Source: Gammaproteobacteria bacterium
GTDB lineage: Bacteria > Pseudomonadota > Gammaproteobacteria > Poriferisulfidales > Poriferisulfidaceae
Reading direction: 5' to 3'
Length of the DNA: 10,670 bases
Assembly (NCBI GenBank): GCA_007571105.1
Contig: RKRZ01000148.1
Location: 1-10,670 of the forward strand
The first letter of the stretch is position 1, and each line of letters begins with the position of its first letter. Of this stretch, positions 1-6,414 are shown one piece after another. The position numbers and the translations under genes are program-made. The notes beneath the pieces were generated by a model, which was given only the letters and a program-made list of their open reading frames with translations, had not been told where the DNA came from and did no database searches.

Positions 1-36
1 CACGTATGAAGGAAGAACATGATTGGGTGAGTGTTG

Positions 37-71
37 ATAATTAAGAATTATGGCCGAATACTCTTCAAGAG
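37..71. promoter_or_regulatory. Two adjacent palindromes, possible operator region
   Basis: Two perfect palindromes lie close together. One at 37-51 has arms ATAATT and AATTAT around AAG; the other at 61-71 has arms CTCTT and AAGAG around one base. The first is markedly AT-rich compared with the neighbouring genes and overlaps a GATAAT hexamer at 36-41 that could serve as a plus-strand -10 box, although no good -35 was found. They lie just upstream of a small ORF starting at 84. The arms would suit a dimeric regulator; which regulator cannot be told. Confidence 0.25.
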
Positions 72-83
72 AATGAGGAGTGA

Positions 84-248
84 ATGTCCGAACAAATCGC
101 CGTTGGAAATGAAGTGACGCCCAAGTATGCCCTCAACGTCGGCGCGCATTGTAACACACCCCGCCCTCTGACCCCGCAAAATCGGGCGGAAACGGAACTT
201 CGTGGTGTGCGCAAGAAAAAGTGGTTGACTTTAAGTTTCGGGACCTAA
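84..248 (+). CDS. Possible small ORF (54 aa), unrecognised
   Basis: ATG at 84 opens a 54-codon frame ending in TAA at 246-248. It is preceded by GAGGAG at 75-80, a good Shine-Dalgarno sequence, though only 3 nt from the ATG. The product begins MSEQIAVGNEV and has a basic RKKK stretch near its C-terminus; no signal peptide, membrane segment or family was recognised. Its last three bases overlap the stop codon of the convergent pgsA gene. It also runs through an interrupted inverted repeat at 155-209, which argues that the region may act as DNA or RNA structure rather than as coding sequence. No other gene is visible in positions 1-244. This is a weak call based mainly on the ribosome-binding site. 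Confidence 0.2.
   Translation: MSEQIAVGNEVTPKYALNVGAHCNTPRPLTPQNRAETELRGVRKKKWLTLSFGT
148..153 (-). promoter_or_regulatory. Possible minus-strand -10 box (TACAAT)
   Basis: Read on the minus strand, TACAAT is followed by a GC-rich discriminator (GCGCGCC), the arrangement seen at stable-RNA promoters. A TTGCGG at 174-179 is the nearest -35-like hexamer, but its 20-nt spacing is too long. In E. coli, tRNA genes follow uvrC-pgsA, so a stable-RNA promoter here would make sense, but no tRNA is visible before the window ends at position 1. Confidence 0.25.
155..209. repeat. Interrupted 12-bp inverted repeat downstream of pgsA
   Basis: CACACC (155-160) and CCGCCC (161-166) are contiguous on the left side. 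They pair with GGGCGG (184-189) and GGTGTG (204-209) on the right. The result is two stacked 6-bp stems with a 17-nt loop and a one-sided 14-nt bulge. No run of T follows on either strand, so it is not a classical intrinsic terminator. It lies 36 nt beyond the pgsA stop. Confidence 0.35.
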
Positions 249-799
249 CTCGGTGATGCATCGCTCCACGCCAGGCGCAAATAGTACGCCATGGAGGTCA
301 GCGTCATCACGGCCGCAACGGACAAAAGCCCCAAACCGCATACGTAAAGCGGCTCAGCAAACCCTGGAGGCGCCCACAATAACAGCAGCACCGCCACCAA
401 TTGCAGCAAGGTTTTCAATTTGCCAAGCCATGACACCGCCAGGCGGCGGCGCGCTTCCGTCCCCGCCAACCATTCGCGCAACGCGGAAATCGCAATCTCC
501 CGACCGACAATGACACAGGCGGAAGCTGTCAGCAGTAGATTGCCGTCGCGCGACACCAACAGCACCAGCGCCACCGACACCAGCAACTTGTCCGCAACCG
601 GGTCCAGGAATTCCCCGAAGGCCGAGTACTGACCCAAACGCCGCGCCAGATAACCATCCGCCCAATCCGTCAGCGAGGCCAATGCGAAAACGGCTGCCGC
701 CGCTTGCGGCCCCCAGCCCGGCATATAAAAGATCCCCGCAAACACCGGAATCAGCGCAATGCGCATTACGGTCAGCAAGTTCGGGATGGTCATCTCCAT
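245..799 (-). CDS. pgsA: CDP-diacylglycerol-glycerol-3-phosphate 3-phosphatidyltransferase
   Basis: This integral inner-membrane enzyme makes phosphatidylglycerol phosphate from CDP-diacylglycerol and glycerol 3-phosphate, the committed step to phosphatidylglycerol and cardiolipin. The CDP-alcohol phosphotransferase signature is complete: D45-x2-D48-G49-x2-A52-R53-x8-G62-x3-D66-x3-D70. Several hydrophobic segments surround it. The 184-aa length is close to the 182 aa of E. coli PgsA, and MEMTIPNLL aligns residue for residue with the E. coli start MQFNIPTLL. ATG at 799 is preferred because GGAG at 807-810 sits 7 nt upstream; a GTG at 802 and an ATG at 793 are in frame but poorly spaced. The start shares one base with the uvrC stop (TGATG), so the two are probably translationally coupled. 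It is the last gene of the rpmF-to-pgsA run. Confidence 0.95.
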   Translation of the reverse strand: MEMTIPNLLTVMRIALIPVFAGIFYMPGWGPQAAAAVFALASLTDWADGYLARRLGQYSAFGEFLDPVADKLLVSVALVLLVSRDGNLLLTASACVIVGREIAISALREWLAGTEARRRLAVSWLGKLKTLLQLVAVLLLLWAPPGFAEPLYVCGLGLLSVAAVMTLTSMAYYLRLAWSDASPS

Positions 800-2634
800 C
801 ACGCCACTCCCTCATGCAAATAATCATAAATGTCCTGCGCCAGCACCGCGCCGACGCCTGGCGCGCGCGCCAATTCGTGTGCCGTCGCATCGCGCACGCC
901 CTGCCAGCCACCGAAGTAGCGAAGCAATGCCTGCCGGCGCTTTGCGCCCACTCCCGGGATTTCTTCAAGCGGCGATTCTGTTTGCCTGCGGGCGCGGCGT
1001 TTGCGGTGGCCGATGATGGCAAAGCGGTGCGCCTCATCACGAATTTGCTGGATGAGGTGCAATGCGACCGATTGTTTCGGCAGGCGAAGCGGACCCTCCA
1101 GCGTATCCGCATACACCGTCTCAAGACCCGGCTTGCGTCCTTCTCCCTTGGCAACCGCAGCCAGCACAACATTCCGCACTTCCAACGCATCCAGGGCAGC
1201 GCGCGCGACATGCCACTGCCCTGGGCCACCATCTACAAACAGAACATCCGGCGCCGGATATTCCCCTTTTTGCACGCGCGTGTAGCGTCGCGTCAACGCC
1301 ACCCGCATGGCCGCATAATCATCTCCCGGCTCAATTCCCGTAATGTTGAAGCGCCGATATTCCTGGGGCATTGGCCCTTCCGCACCAAACACCACGCAAG
1401 AAGCCACCGGCGCTTCGCCGCGGGTATGGCTGATATCAAAGCACTCAATCCGCATCGGCATGGAATCCAGCAACAAGGCCTCGCCCATCGCCGCCAACCG
1501 TGCTCCCATGCCGGCTCGGGACTGCATTTGGGTTGCGATGGCTTGCTGTGCGTTGCGAATAGCCAACTCCATTTGCGCCCGACGGCGTCCGCGCAAACGC
1601 GGCTGCAGGCGAACCCGGCCTGGCGCACGCGCACTCAAACATTCTTCAAGCAGCGCCTGATCCCGGACTGGATGACCCCACAGAATTTCAGGGGGCGCCG
1701 TGCGATCGACATAGACCTGGCCCAGAGAGGCGGGCAACAATTCCGACCCATCCACCTCCGAATCCAGCCCCTCGGGAAAATAGCGGCGGTGCCCATGACT
1801 CGCGCCATCCCGGATGCTGCCCACCTCAACGCAATGCCAGCCTCCCTCGCACACCGCGGCCAGCACATCAAAATGGCGGCTGCCGACACCGGTTCGGTAA
1901 TGCTGCTGGATCGCCTGCAGCGACTGCACCCGATCGCGCCACTCTCCCGCTTCCTCATATTCCAACCGCGCAGCGGCATCATCCATGCGCCGGGTCAGAT
2001 CCTCCAGTACCTCTTCATTGCGCCCTTCCAGAAAACGCAACGTCAACTCAACATCGGCGCGATAGTCTTCCGGCGTGATGTAGCCAACGCACGGAGCCGT
2101 GCAACGCTTGATCTGATATTGCAGGCAGGGCCGCGAGCGGTTTTGAAAGAAACTGTCCGAGCATTGTCGGATGCGAAATAATTTTTGCAGCACGCTCATA
2201 GTGTCGCGCACCGGTCCAACCCCGGCGTACGGACCGAACGTGCGTCCCTGGCGGCGGCGGCGTCCCCGATAGAACGACAAGCCCGGATAAGTCTGATGCG
2301 TTGACGCGTAGAGATAAGGATAACTTTTGTCGTCGCGCAACAGAATGTTGTAGCGCGGATGATGTTGCTTGATCAAGGTATTCTCAAGCAGCAGCGCCTC
2401 TGCCTCACTCGCCGTAACCGTAACTTCAACTCGCGCCACCGCATCCATCATCTGCCGCGTGCGCGGTCCAAGCGAACGGCCTTGAAAATACGTGCTGACC
2501 CGCTTCTTCAGATCGCGCGCCTTGCCCACATAGAGAATCTCATCCTGCGCATCCAGCATCTGGTAGATGCCGGGCGCATGGCTTAGGGTGCGGAGGAAGT
2601 CCTTGACAACAAAATTTTCGCTGCAAGAGGACAT
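799..2634 (-). CDS. uvrC: Excinuclease ABC subunit C (UvrC)
   Basis: UvrC is the dual-incision nuclease of bacterial nucleotide excision repair; it joins the UvrB-DNA complex and cuts on both sides of the lesion. The 611-aa product has a GIY-YIG domain (GIY at 22-24, YVG at 35-37), then four cysteines (C158, C170, C178, C182) spaced exactly like the reported iron-sulfur ligands of E. coli UvrC. A UVR segment for UvrB contact follows at about 205-240. The RNase H-like nuclease domain has D400, D438/D439, D468 and H536, and a helix-hairpin-helix tail covers about 556-605. The frame is open upstream to 2889, but that stretch overlaps fabH in another frame. ATG at 2634 is chosen because it begins the conserved N-terminus, follows fabH by 11 nt and has AGGAAG correctly placed. 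No key residue appears to be missing. Confidence 0.97.
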   Translation of the reverse strand: MSSCSENFVVKDFLRTLSHAPGIYQMLDAQDEILYVGKARDLKKRVSTYFQGRSLGPRTRQMMDAVARVEVTVTASEAEALLLENTLIKQHHPRYNILLRDDKSYPYLYASTHQTYPGLSFYRGRRRRQGRTFGPYAGVGPVRDTMSVLQKLFRIRQCSDSFFQNRSRPCLQYQIKRCTAPCVGYITPEDYRADVELTLRFLEGRNEEVLEDLTRRMDDAAARLEYEEAGEWRDRVQSLQAIQQHYRTGVGSRHFDVLAAVCEGGWHCVEVGSIRDGASHGHRRYFPEGLDSEVDGSELLPASLGQVYVDRTAPPEILWGHPVRDQALLEECLSARAPGRVRLQPRLRGRRRAQMELAIRNAQQAIATQMQSRAGMGARLAAMGEALLLDSMPMRIECFDISHTRGEAPVASCVVFGAEGPMPQEYRRFNITGIEPGDDYAAMRVALTRRYTRVQKGEYPAPDVLFVDGGPGQWHVARAALDALEVRNVVLAAVAKGEGRKPGLETVYADTLEGPLRLPKQSVALHLIQQIRDEAHRFAIIGHRKRRARRQTESPLEEIPGVGAKRRQALLRYFGGWQGVRDATAHELARAPGVGAVLAQDIYDYLHEGVA

Positions 2635-2645
2635 GGGAATTCTTC

Positions 2646-3611
2646 CTACGCCAAATAGCGCACCAGTGCGGAACCCCAGGTGAAGCCGCCGCCGAAAGCC
2701 TCCAGCATCAAAATGTTCTGGTCCTGAATGCGGCCGTCTCGAATCGCTGTATCCAAAGCCAGCGGGACCGAGGCCGCCGACGTGTTGCCGTGTTGATCTA
2801 CCGTCACCACCACCCGTTCCATCGGCAGGTTCAGCTTGCGCGCCGTCGCCGCGATAATCCGGTGATTGGCCTGATGCGGCACCAGCCAATCGACTTCATG
2901 GCGGTCCATATTGTTCGCCTCCAGCGTCTCTTCGACAATTCGCTCAAGCGTCGTCACTGCCATGCGAAACACTTCATTTCCGCGCATCTCGATGTACTGG
3001 CCCAGCGCATGCTCTCCATCTCCGCGCGGCACGTGCAGCAGGCGGTTGTAACTGCCATCGGCATGCAGGTGCGTCGATAGAATGCCCGGCTCCTCGCTTT
3101 CCTTGAGCACCACCGCTCCTGCGCCGTCGCCGAACAGAACGCACGTGCTGCGATCGGTCCAGTTGACCAGTCGCGACAAAACCTCGGCGCCGATCACCAG
3201 CGCATTGTGCGCACCGCCCGTGGCAATGAAGCGATTCGCGATATCGAGGCCGTAGATGAAGCCGCTGCATACGGCCTGCACGTCAAAGGCCGGGCCTGAG
3301 TGGATGCCGAGCAAATTCTGGATATCGCAGGCGGTACTGGGGAATTTCTGGTCCGGCGTGGTCGTCGCCACCACGATCAGATCAATCTCGTCCGCCTCCA
3401 TATCGGCGGCCTTGAGTGCTTCGCGTGCAGCCTCCGCTCCCAACGATGCGGTGGACTCACCCTTGTGCGCATCGGCAATGTGGCGCTGAAGAATGCCGGT
3501 GCGCTCGCGAATCCACTCGTCCGTCGTGTCGACAAAGGACTCCAGATCTTCGTTGCTCAATACCTGTTCCGGGAGGCAGGATCCGGTACCGGCGATTCGT
3601 GCATGCTTCAT
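2646..3611 (-). CDS. fabH: 3-oxoacyl-ACP synthase III (KAS III)
   Basis: FabH starts type II fatty acid synthesis by condensing acetyl-CoA with malonyl-ACP in the cytoplasm. The 321-aa thiolase-fold protein carries the full KAS III triad: C115 in the AVCSGF motif, H246 in PHQANHRII and N276 in HGNTSAAS, each within three residues of the E. coli positions. A glycine-rich GDGAGAVVL loop lies near 161-169. The ATG overlaps the plsX stop by four bases (ATGA), indicating translational coupling. In many proteobacteria fabH is followed by fabD, fabG and acpP; here uvrC follows after only 11 nt. Start and length match the family. Confidence 0.96.
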   Translation of the reverse strand: MKHARIAGTGSCLPEQVLSNEDLESFVDTTDEWIRERTGILQRHIADAHKGESTASLGAEAAREALKAADMEADEIDLIVVATTTPDQKFPSTACDIQNLLGIHSGPAFDVQAVCSGFIYGLDIANRFIATGGAHNALVIGAEVLSRLVNWTDRSTCVLFGDGAGAVVLKESEEPGILSTHLHADGSYNRLLHVPRGDGEHALGQYIEMRGNEVFRMAVTTLERIVEETLEANNMDRHEVDWLVPHQANHRIIAATARKLNLPMERVVVTVDQHGNTSAASVPLALDTAIRDGRIQDQNILMLEAFGGGFTWGSALVRYLA

Positions 3612-4648
3612 GGCTCATTCGCCTCGTTCTCAGAGGAATTCAGCAGCGAGGCGATATGTTGCCCGATCCGGTCCGGAACCCGGCGCCGAACCGCATTCTG
3701 TGCCTGCAGGATCGCCTGCTCAAACGCAAACGCATCCGATCCTCCATGACTTTTGATGACCACATGACGCAATCCCAAAAGGTTTGCCCCATCATACCGC
3801 CGCGGATCAATCCTCCGGCGAAAGCGGCGCAATACCGGAGCGGCGGCAAACAGACCCAAACGCGCCGTCAGTCCCTTCTTGAACTCCTGGCGAAGAAAAC
3901 TGCCGAGCATGCGGGCCACACCCTCCGTCGTCTTGAGCGCGACGTTGCCGACGAAACCGTCACAAACCACCACGTCCACTGCACCACAGTATATGTCGTC
4001 GCCCTCCACATAACCGACATAGTTCAAACCGCTGTCGCACAACAAGGCGTCGGCCTCCTGCACTTGTCGATTGCCCTTGATGGCCTCCTGCCCGACGTTC
4101 AATAGACCCACTTTCGGCTCCGGAACCCCCTCGAGTTCCCGTGCCAACACCGATCCCATGACGGCGAACTGCAACAGGCGCTTCGCGCGGCAATCCACAT
4201 TGGCGCCCAAATCCAGAATGTGCGTGCGGCCATCCAGCGACGGCACGGTGGTCTCAATTGCAGGGCGATCAATGCCCGGCAACGTCCGCACGATTGCCCG
4301 GGACAGCGCCATCAGGGCGCCGGTGTTCCCGGAACTGACCAGAGCCTGTGCCTTCCCCTCTGGCAACAGGTTGAGGCCTTGGCGCATCGAGGAATCCGGC
4401 TTGCCGCGCAACGCATCGACCGGCGATTCGTCCATGCCGATGCACTCGGTGGCATGGTGTACCACCAGGCGATCATCCGCCGCCGCCTTCAGCACCTCCA
4501 GCCGTTGCTGAATCAGGGATTCATCCCCGACCAGAATCAGGCGCAGGGAATCGTCGGCGCGAATGCGCGAAACTGCCGCAGGGATAACACTGTCAATGCC
4601 ATGGTCGCCCCCCATCGCGTCCAGCGCAATCGTCAGATCTTCGGGCAT
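3608..4648 (-). CDS. plsX: Phosphate acyltransferase PlsX
   Basis: PlsX is a peripheral membrane enzyme that converts acyl-ACP and phosphate into acyl-phosphate, the acyl donor for PlsY in phosphatidic acid synthesis. The 346-aa length is normal. Recognisable family segments are the N-terminal LDAMGGDHG, the SSGNTGALMA stretch near 109-118, ILDLGANVDC, GLLNVGQEAIKGN and VVCDGFVGNVALKTTEG. It sits between rpmF and fabH, the common proteobacterial order. Its start lacks a Shine-Dalgarno sequence: the nine bases before the ATG read ATTTCCTCC and follow directly on a perfect 7-bp hairpin (4658-4674). Translation may depend on coupling to rpmF or on RNA structure. No better in-frame start was seen in the 37-nt gap. 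Confidence 0.96.
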   Translation of the reverse strand: MPEDLTIALDAMGGDHGIDSVIPAAVSRIRADDSLRLILVGDESLIQQRLEVLKAAADDRLVVHHATECIGMDESPVDALRGKPDSSMRQGLNLLPEGKAQALVSSGNTGALMALSRAIVRTLPGIDRPAIETTVPSLDGRTHILDLGANVDCRAKRLLQFAVMGSVLARELEGVPEPKVGLLNVGQEAIKGNRQVQEADALLCDSGLNYVGYVEGDDIYCGAVDVVVCDGFVGNVALKTTEGVARMLGSFLRQEFKKGLTARLGLFAAAPVLRRFRRRIDPRRYDGANLLGLRHVVIKSHGGSDAFAFEQAILQAQNAVRRRVPDRIGQHIASLLNSSENEANEP

Positions 4649-4657
4649 GGAGGAAAT

Positions 4658-4674
4658 CCGCCACTTTGTGGCGG
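4658..4674 (-). promoter_or_regulatory. Hairpin in the rpmF-plsX gap
   Basis: A perfect 7-bp inverted repeat (CCGCCAC and GTGGCGG around AAA on the minus strand) fills nearly half of the 37-nt gap and ends 9 nt before the plsX ATG. It is not followed by a T run, so it is not an obvious terminator. It could be an mRNA processing or stability element, or could shape plsX translation. Confidence 0.45.
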
Positions 4675-4685
4675 GCGAGGACGGT

Positions 4686-4895
4686 TCAGCCGTCCGTTTC
4701 CGTTACCTCTTCCGGTTTCGGTAACTTGGGCTCATACACCTGCCGTCCCCGGTAGAAACCATCGGATGCGATGTGATGACGCAAATGCCGCGTTCCGGTA
4801 CTGGGATCCTCGGACACGGTCGCATTCTGCACCGCGTGGTGCGAACGGCGCATGTCGCGCTTGGAGCGGCTTTTGCGGCTTTTTTGAACGGCCAT
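4686..4895 (-). CDS. rpmF: 50S ribosomal protein L32
   Basis: This is a component of the large ribosomal subunit. The 69-aa basic protein has the L32 pattern MAVQKSRKSRSKRDMRRSHH at its start and HLRHHIASDGFYRGRQV later. It lacks the zinc-binding cysteines found in some L32 forms. E. coli L32 has 57 residues and stops just after this core; here an extra acidic and proline-rich tail of about 14 residues (EPKLPKPEEVTETDG) follows. The Shine-Dalgarno sequence is weak. The gene heads the rpmF-plsX-fabH-uvrC-pgsA run. The usual upstream partner yceD is absent and a 340-nt gene-free stretch separates it from the transposase. Confidence 0.95.
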   Translation of the reverse strand: MAVQKSRKSRSKRDMRRSHHAVQNATVSEDPSTGTRHLRHHIASDGFYRGRQVYEPKLPKPEEVTETDG

Positions 4896-4950
4896 GGTTC
4901 TGAATTCGTGTGCAAGCAGCGCAAAAACATTCGGCGCTGCAGGGGGGCGT

Positions 4951-4956
4951 ATTGTA
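4951..4956 (-). promoter_or_regulatory. Possible -10 box of the rpmF operon promoter
   Basis: On the minus strand TACAAT lies about 55 nt upstream of the rpmF ATG. TTGGCA at 4978-4983 is a good -35 hexamer in sequence, but the spacer of 21 nt is too long for a standard sigma-70 promoter. With the insertion element directly upstream, the rpmF operon needs a promoter in this interval or read-through from the element. This is the best candidate seen. Confidence 0.35.
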
Positions 4957-5014
4957 ACCGAAATGCTAGAAATGCTCTGCCAATCCGTGTGGAATGGGCG
5001 GTCATTACGATGCA

Positions 5015-5039
5015 GGAATCAGAATGCTCCAATCGCTTG
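5015..5039 (+). repeat. Left arm of 25-nt inverted repeat
   Basis: This segment begins GGAATCAGAATGCT and matches the reverse complement of 5196-5220 at 22 of 25 positions. Two of the three differences become G-U pairs if the minus strand is transcribed. The arms are separated by 156 nt. No clear direct duplication flanks the pair. Confidence 0.85.
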
Positions 5040-5195
5040 CGGCGACAGGCTTCGTTGAATCGGACTCGCGTTGTACAGCGAACTGCCTGATGTCTGCCGC
5101 AGAGAGTGCCTTCGTCTAATCACATGGGCCACGGCGTGAGAAATGTTGGCCTACATAGATTCTCACTGTACCAATATAGAAATGTCAAAGATTCT

Positions 5196-5220
5196 CGAGC
5201 AATTGAAGCATTCTGATTCC
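5196..5220 (-). repeat. Right arm of 25-nt inverted repeat
   Basis: Partner of 5015-5039. It starts 15 nt past the transposase stop and contains TGAAGCATT (5204-5212), which recurs in inverted orientation at 6453-6461 on the other side of the transposase. It may therefore belong to the element's own end sequences. Confidence 0.85.
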
Positions 5221-5235
5221 CGTACCCGGACCGTT

Positions 5236-6414
5236 TCAGCACGGGCTGGTCTGCTCCTCCACCCGGTTGCACCGGGACATTTCATGGCACACGATGTCCC
5301 AGACAAATCCGGTCAACTCTCGCGCCACCGCCACGCAGACCACTTTCTGGCTTTTTCCGGACTGCAAGAGTTTCTGGTAGCGCTCACACAAGCGTTGCTG
5401 TGCCTTCCAGGCCACCGCCTGGGCATGAGCGGAGGCCTGTACTTCCTCGGCTTTCTCCGTCAGATACGCCGTCTGGCGCGCGGGAAAGCGATAACTCCAG
5501 GCCGACTCCACCAGCACCCGTCGTGCATGCTGGTTGCCGGCCTGCGTCACCCCGCCGGTGCGGCGCTTTTCTCCGGAACTGTAGACACTGGGAACCAGGC
5601 CCAAATAGCCCATCAATCGCGTCGGCGATTCAAAGCGGCTGATGTCTCCCAGTTCCGACAACAGGGTGATGGACGACAGGTGGTCGAATCCACGCAAGGC
5701 CATCAAGCCGTACACCGCCGGAGCCCACGACCACTGCGCCACCAGATCGCGCAGTTTGCGATCGACCGCCAACACCCGGGAATCCGACAAGCGCACCGCC
5801 GCCACGTATTCGTCGCGAACCTGATTTTGCGCCTCAAAGGCAAAGCGAATCGCCTCCAGCCATTCAAAATGCTTTCGGGTCCAGCGCTTCTTTCGACTCG
5901 GCCAATGATGGCCATGCCGCAAGACGAATGCGTTCAGTTGCTGACGCACATTCTGTCCCTGCGCCCTGAAATCAGCCCGACAGCGACAGAGGTCCCGAAT
6001 CGCTTCCTGCTCCTGGTCCGGAATCCATACCGAGGTCAACTCGCCAGCGCGCAACATGCCCGCCAGGCGCAAGGCATCTCGGGGGTCGGTCTTGATGCGC
6101 ATATGGCGCGGCGGCACCACCACCTGGCACACCGCATCCATCGCGGTCAATGTCTTGTACAGCGCAAAACCGCACGGGCTCGCCTCATAGCAGAACAGCA
6201 GCGGGCTGGCAATGTCGTTCAAGCGGCCCACCATTGACGCCACCGCTTGCGGCGTGTTTTCTATGGTATCGAAGAACTTCGGCTTCTCGCGGCCATCCCA
6301 AGCCACCGCCACCGCAATGCTGTTTTTGTGCACATCCATGCCCACGTAGCCGGCATAGAGAAGGGGTGAAGTCGCGGACGTCTCACGTTCCTGACGCTGG
6401 GAATCTTTGTCCAT
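5236..6414 (-). CDS. IS110-family transposase (DEDD recombinase)
   Basis: The 392-aa product catalyses site-specific movement of its element. The N-terminal RuvC-like DEDD domain shows D27 in GMDVHK, E77 in CYEAS and D110/D113 in KTDPRDA. A helical middle region follows. The C-terminal Transposase_20 domain spans about 238-310, with LRGFDHLSSITLLSELGDISRF, then YLGLVPS, then SSGEKRRTGG with the likely catalytic serine at 279 or 280, and GNQHARRVLVESAW. It looks full length, without stops or frameshifts, so the element may be active. A modest AAGGG lies about 9-13 nt before the ATG. It reads in the same direction as kdsA and rpmF, starting 55 nt after the kdsA stop. Whether it belongs to the IS110 or IS1111 subgroup is inferred only from layout. 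Confidence 0.93.
   Translation of the reverse strand: MDKDSQRQERETSATSPLLYAGYVGMDVHKNSIAVAVAWDGREKPKFFDTIENTPQAVASMVGRLNDIASPLLFCYEASPCGFALYKTLTAMDAVCQVVVPPRHMRIKTDPRDALRLAGMLRAGELTSVWIPDQEQEAIRDLCRCRADFRAQGQNVRQQLNAFVLRHGHHWPSRKKRWTRKHFEWLEAIRFAFEAQNQVRDEYVAAVRLSDSRVLAVDRKLRDLVAQWSWAPAVYGLMALRGFDHLSSITLLSELGDISRFESPTRLMGYLGLVPSVYSSGEKRRTGGVTQAGNQHARRVLVESAWSYRFPARQTAYLTEKAEEVQASAHAQAVAWKAQQRLCERYQKLLQSGKSQKVVCVAVARELTGFVWDIVCHEMSRCNRVEEQTSPC

Larger units (their letters stand above)
5015..5220 (-). ncRNA. Candidate structured RNA beside the IS110-type transposase
   Basis: A 206-nt segment begins 15 nt after the transposase stop, in the same sense. Seen directly: a 25-nt outer stem (22 Watson-Crick plus 2 G-U pairs) closes it. 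Inside are hairpin A at 5136-5166 (7 bp, a 3-nt bulge, 4 bp, 6-nt loop) and hairpin B at 5039-5100. Hairpin B has four stacked stems: 5039-5043/5096-5100, 5044-5045/5093-5094, 5046-5050/5085-5089 and 5051-5054/5079-5082. They are separated by small bulges under a 24-nt loop. A weaker hairpin may lie at 5106-5132. Known: IS110-family recombinases use a structured guide RNA encoded in the element's non-coding end, on the 3' side in the IS1111 group. Inferred: this may be that RNA. Alternatively it is a separate small inverted-repeat element. It has no convincing ORF and is more AT-rich than the neighbouring genes. Confidence 0.4.

Noticed and set aside
1..147. tRNA genes expected after uvrC-pgsA by comparison with E. 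coli
   Set aside because: Both strands were read; no acceptor stem, T-loop (GGTTCGA-like) or cloverleaf was found.
682..2181. 499-codon open frame on the plus strand
   Set aside because: It lies antisense to uvrC and pgsA, is rich in R, H, P and A as expected for a shadow frame of high-GC coding DNA, and matches no family; the minus-strand genes are certain.
2635..2889. 85-residue upstream extension of the uvrC frame
   Set aside because: It overlaps the fabH coding sequence in another frame, has arginine/glycine-rich shadow composition, and ATG 2634 has the proper ribosome-binding site and conserved N-terminus.
4896..5020. Possible yceD remnant upstream of rpmF (PNVFALLA in the rpmF frame recalls the PFAVLA-type YceD end)
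   Set aside because: The resemblance is a few residues, the frame runs into rpmF without a stop, and no other YceD feature is present.
5015..5220. Retron or CRISPR-type element
   Set aside because: There is no reverse transcriptase, no cas gene and no set of regularly spaced direct repeats; only one inverted-repeat pair is present.
5143..6237. 364-codon open frame on the plus strand starting inside the structured region
   Set aside because: Almost entirely antisense to the intact transposase and without recognisable domains.
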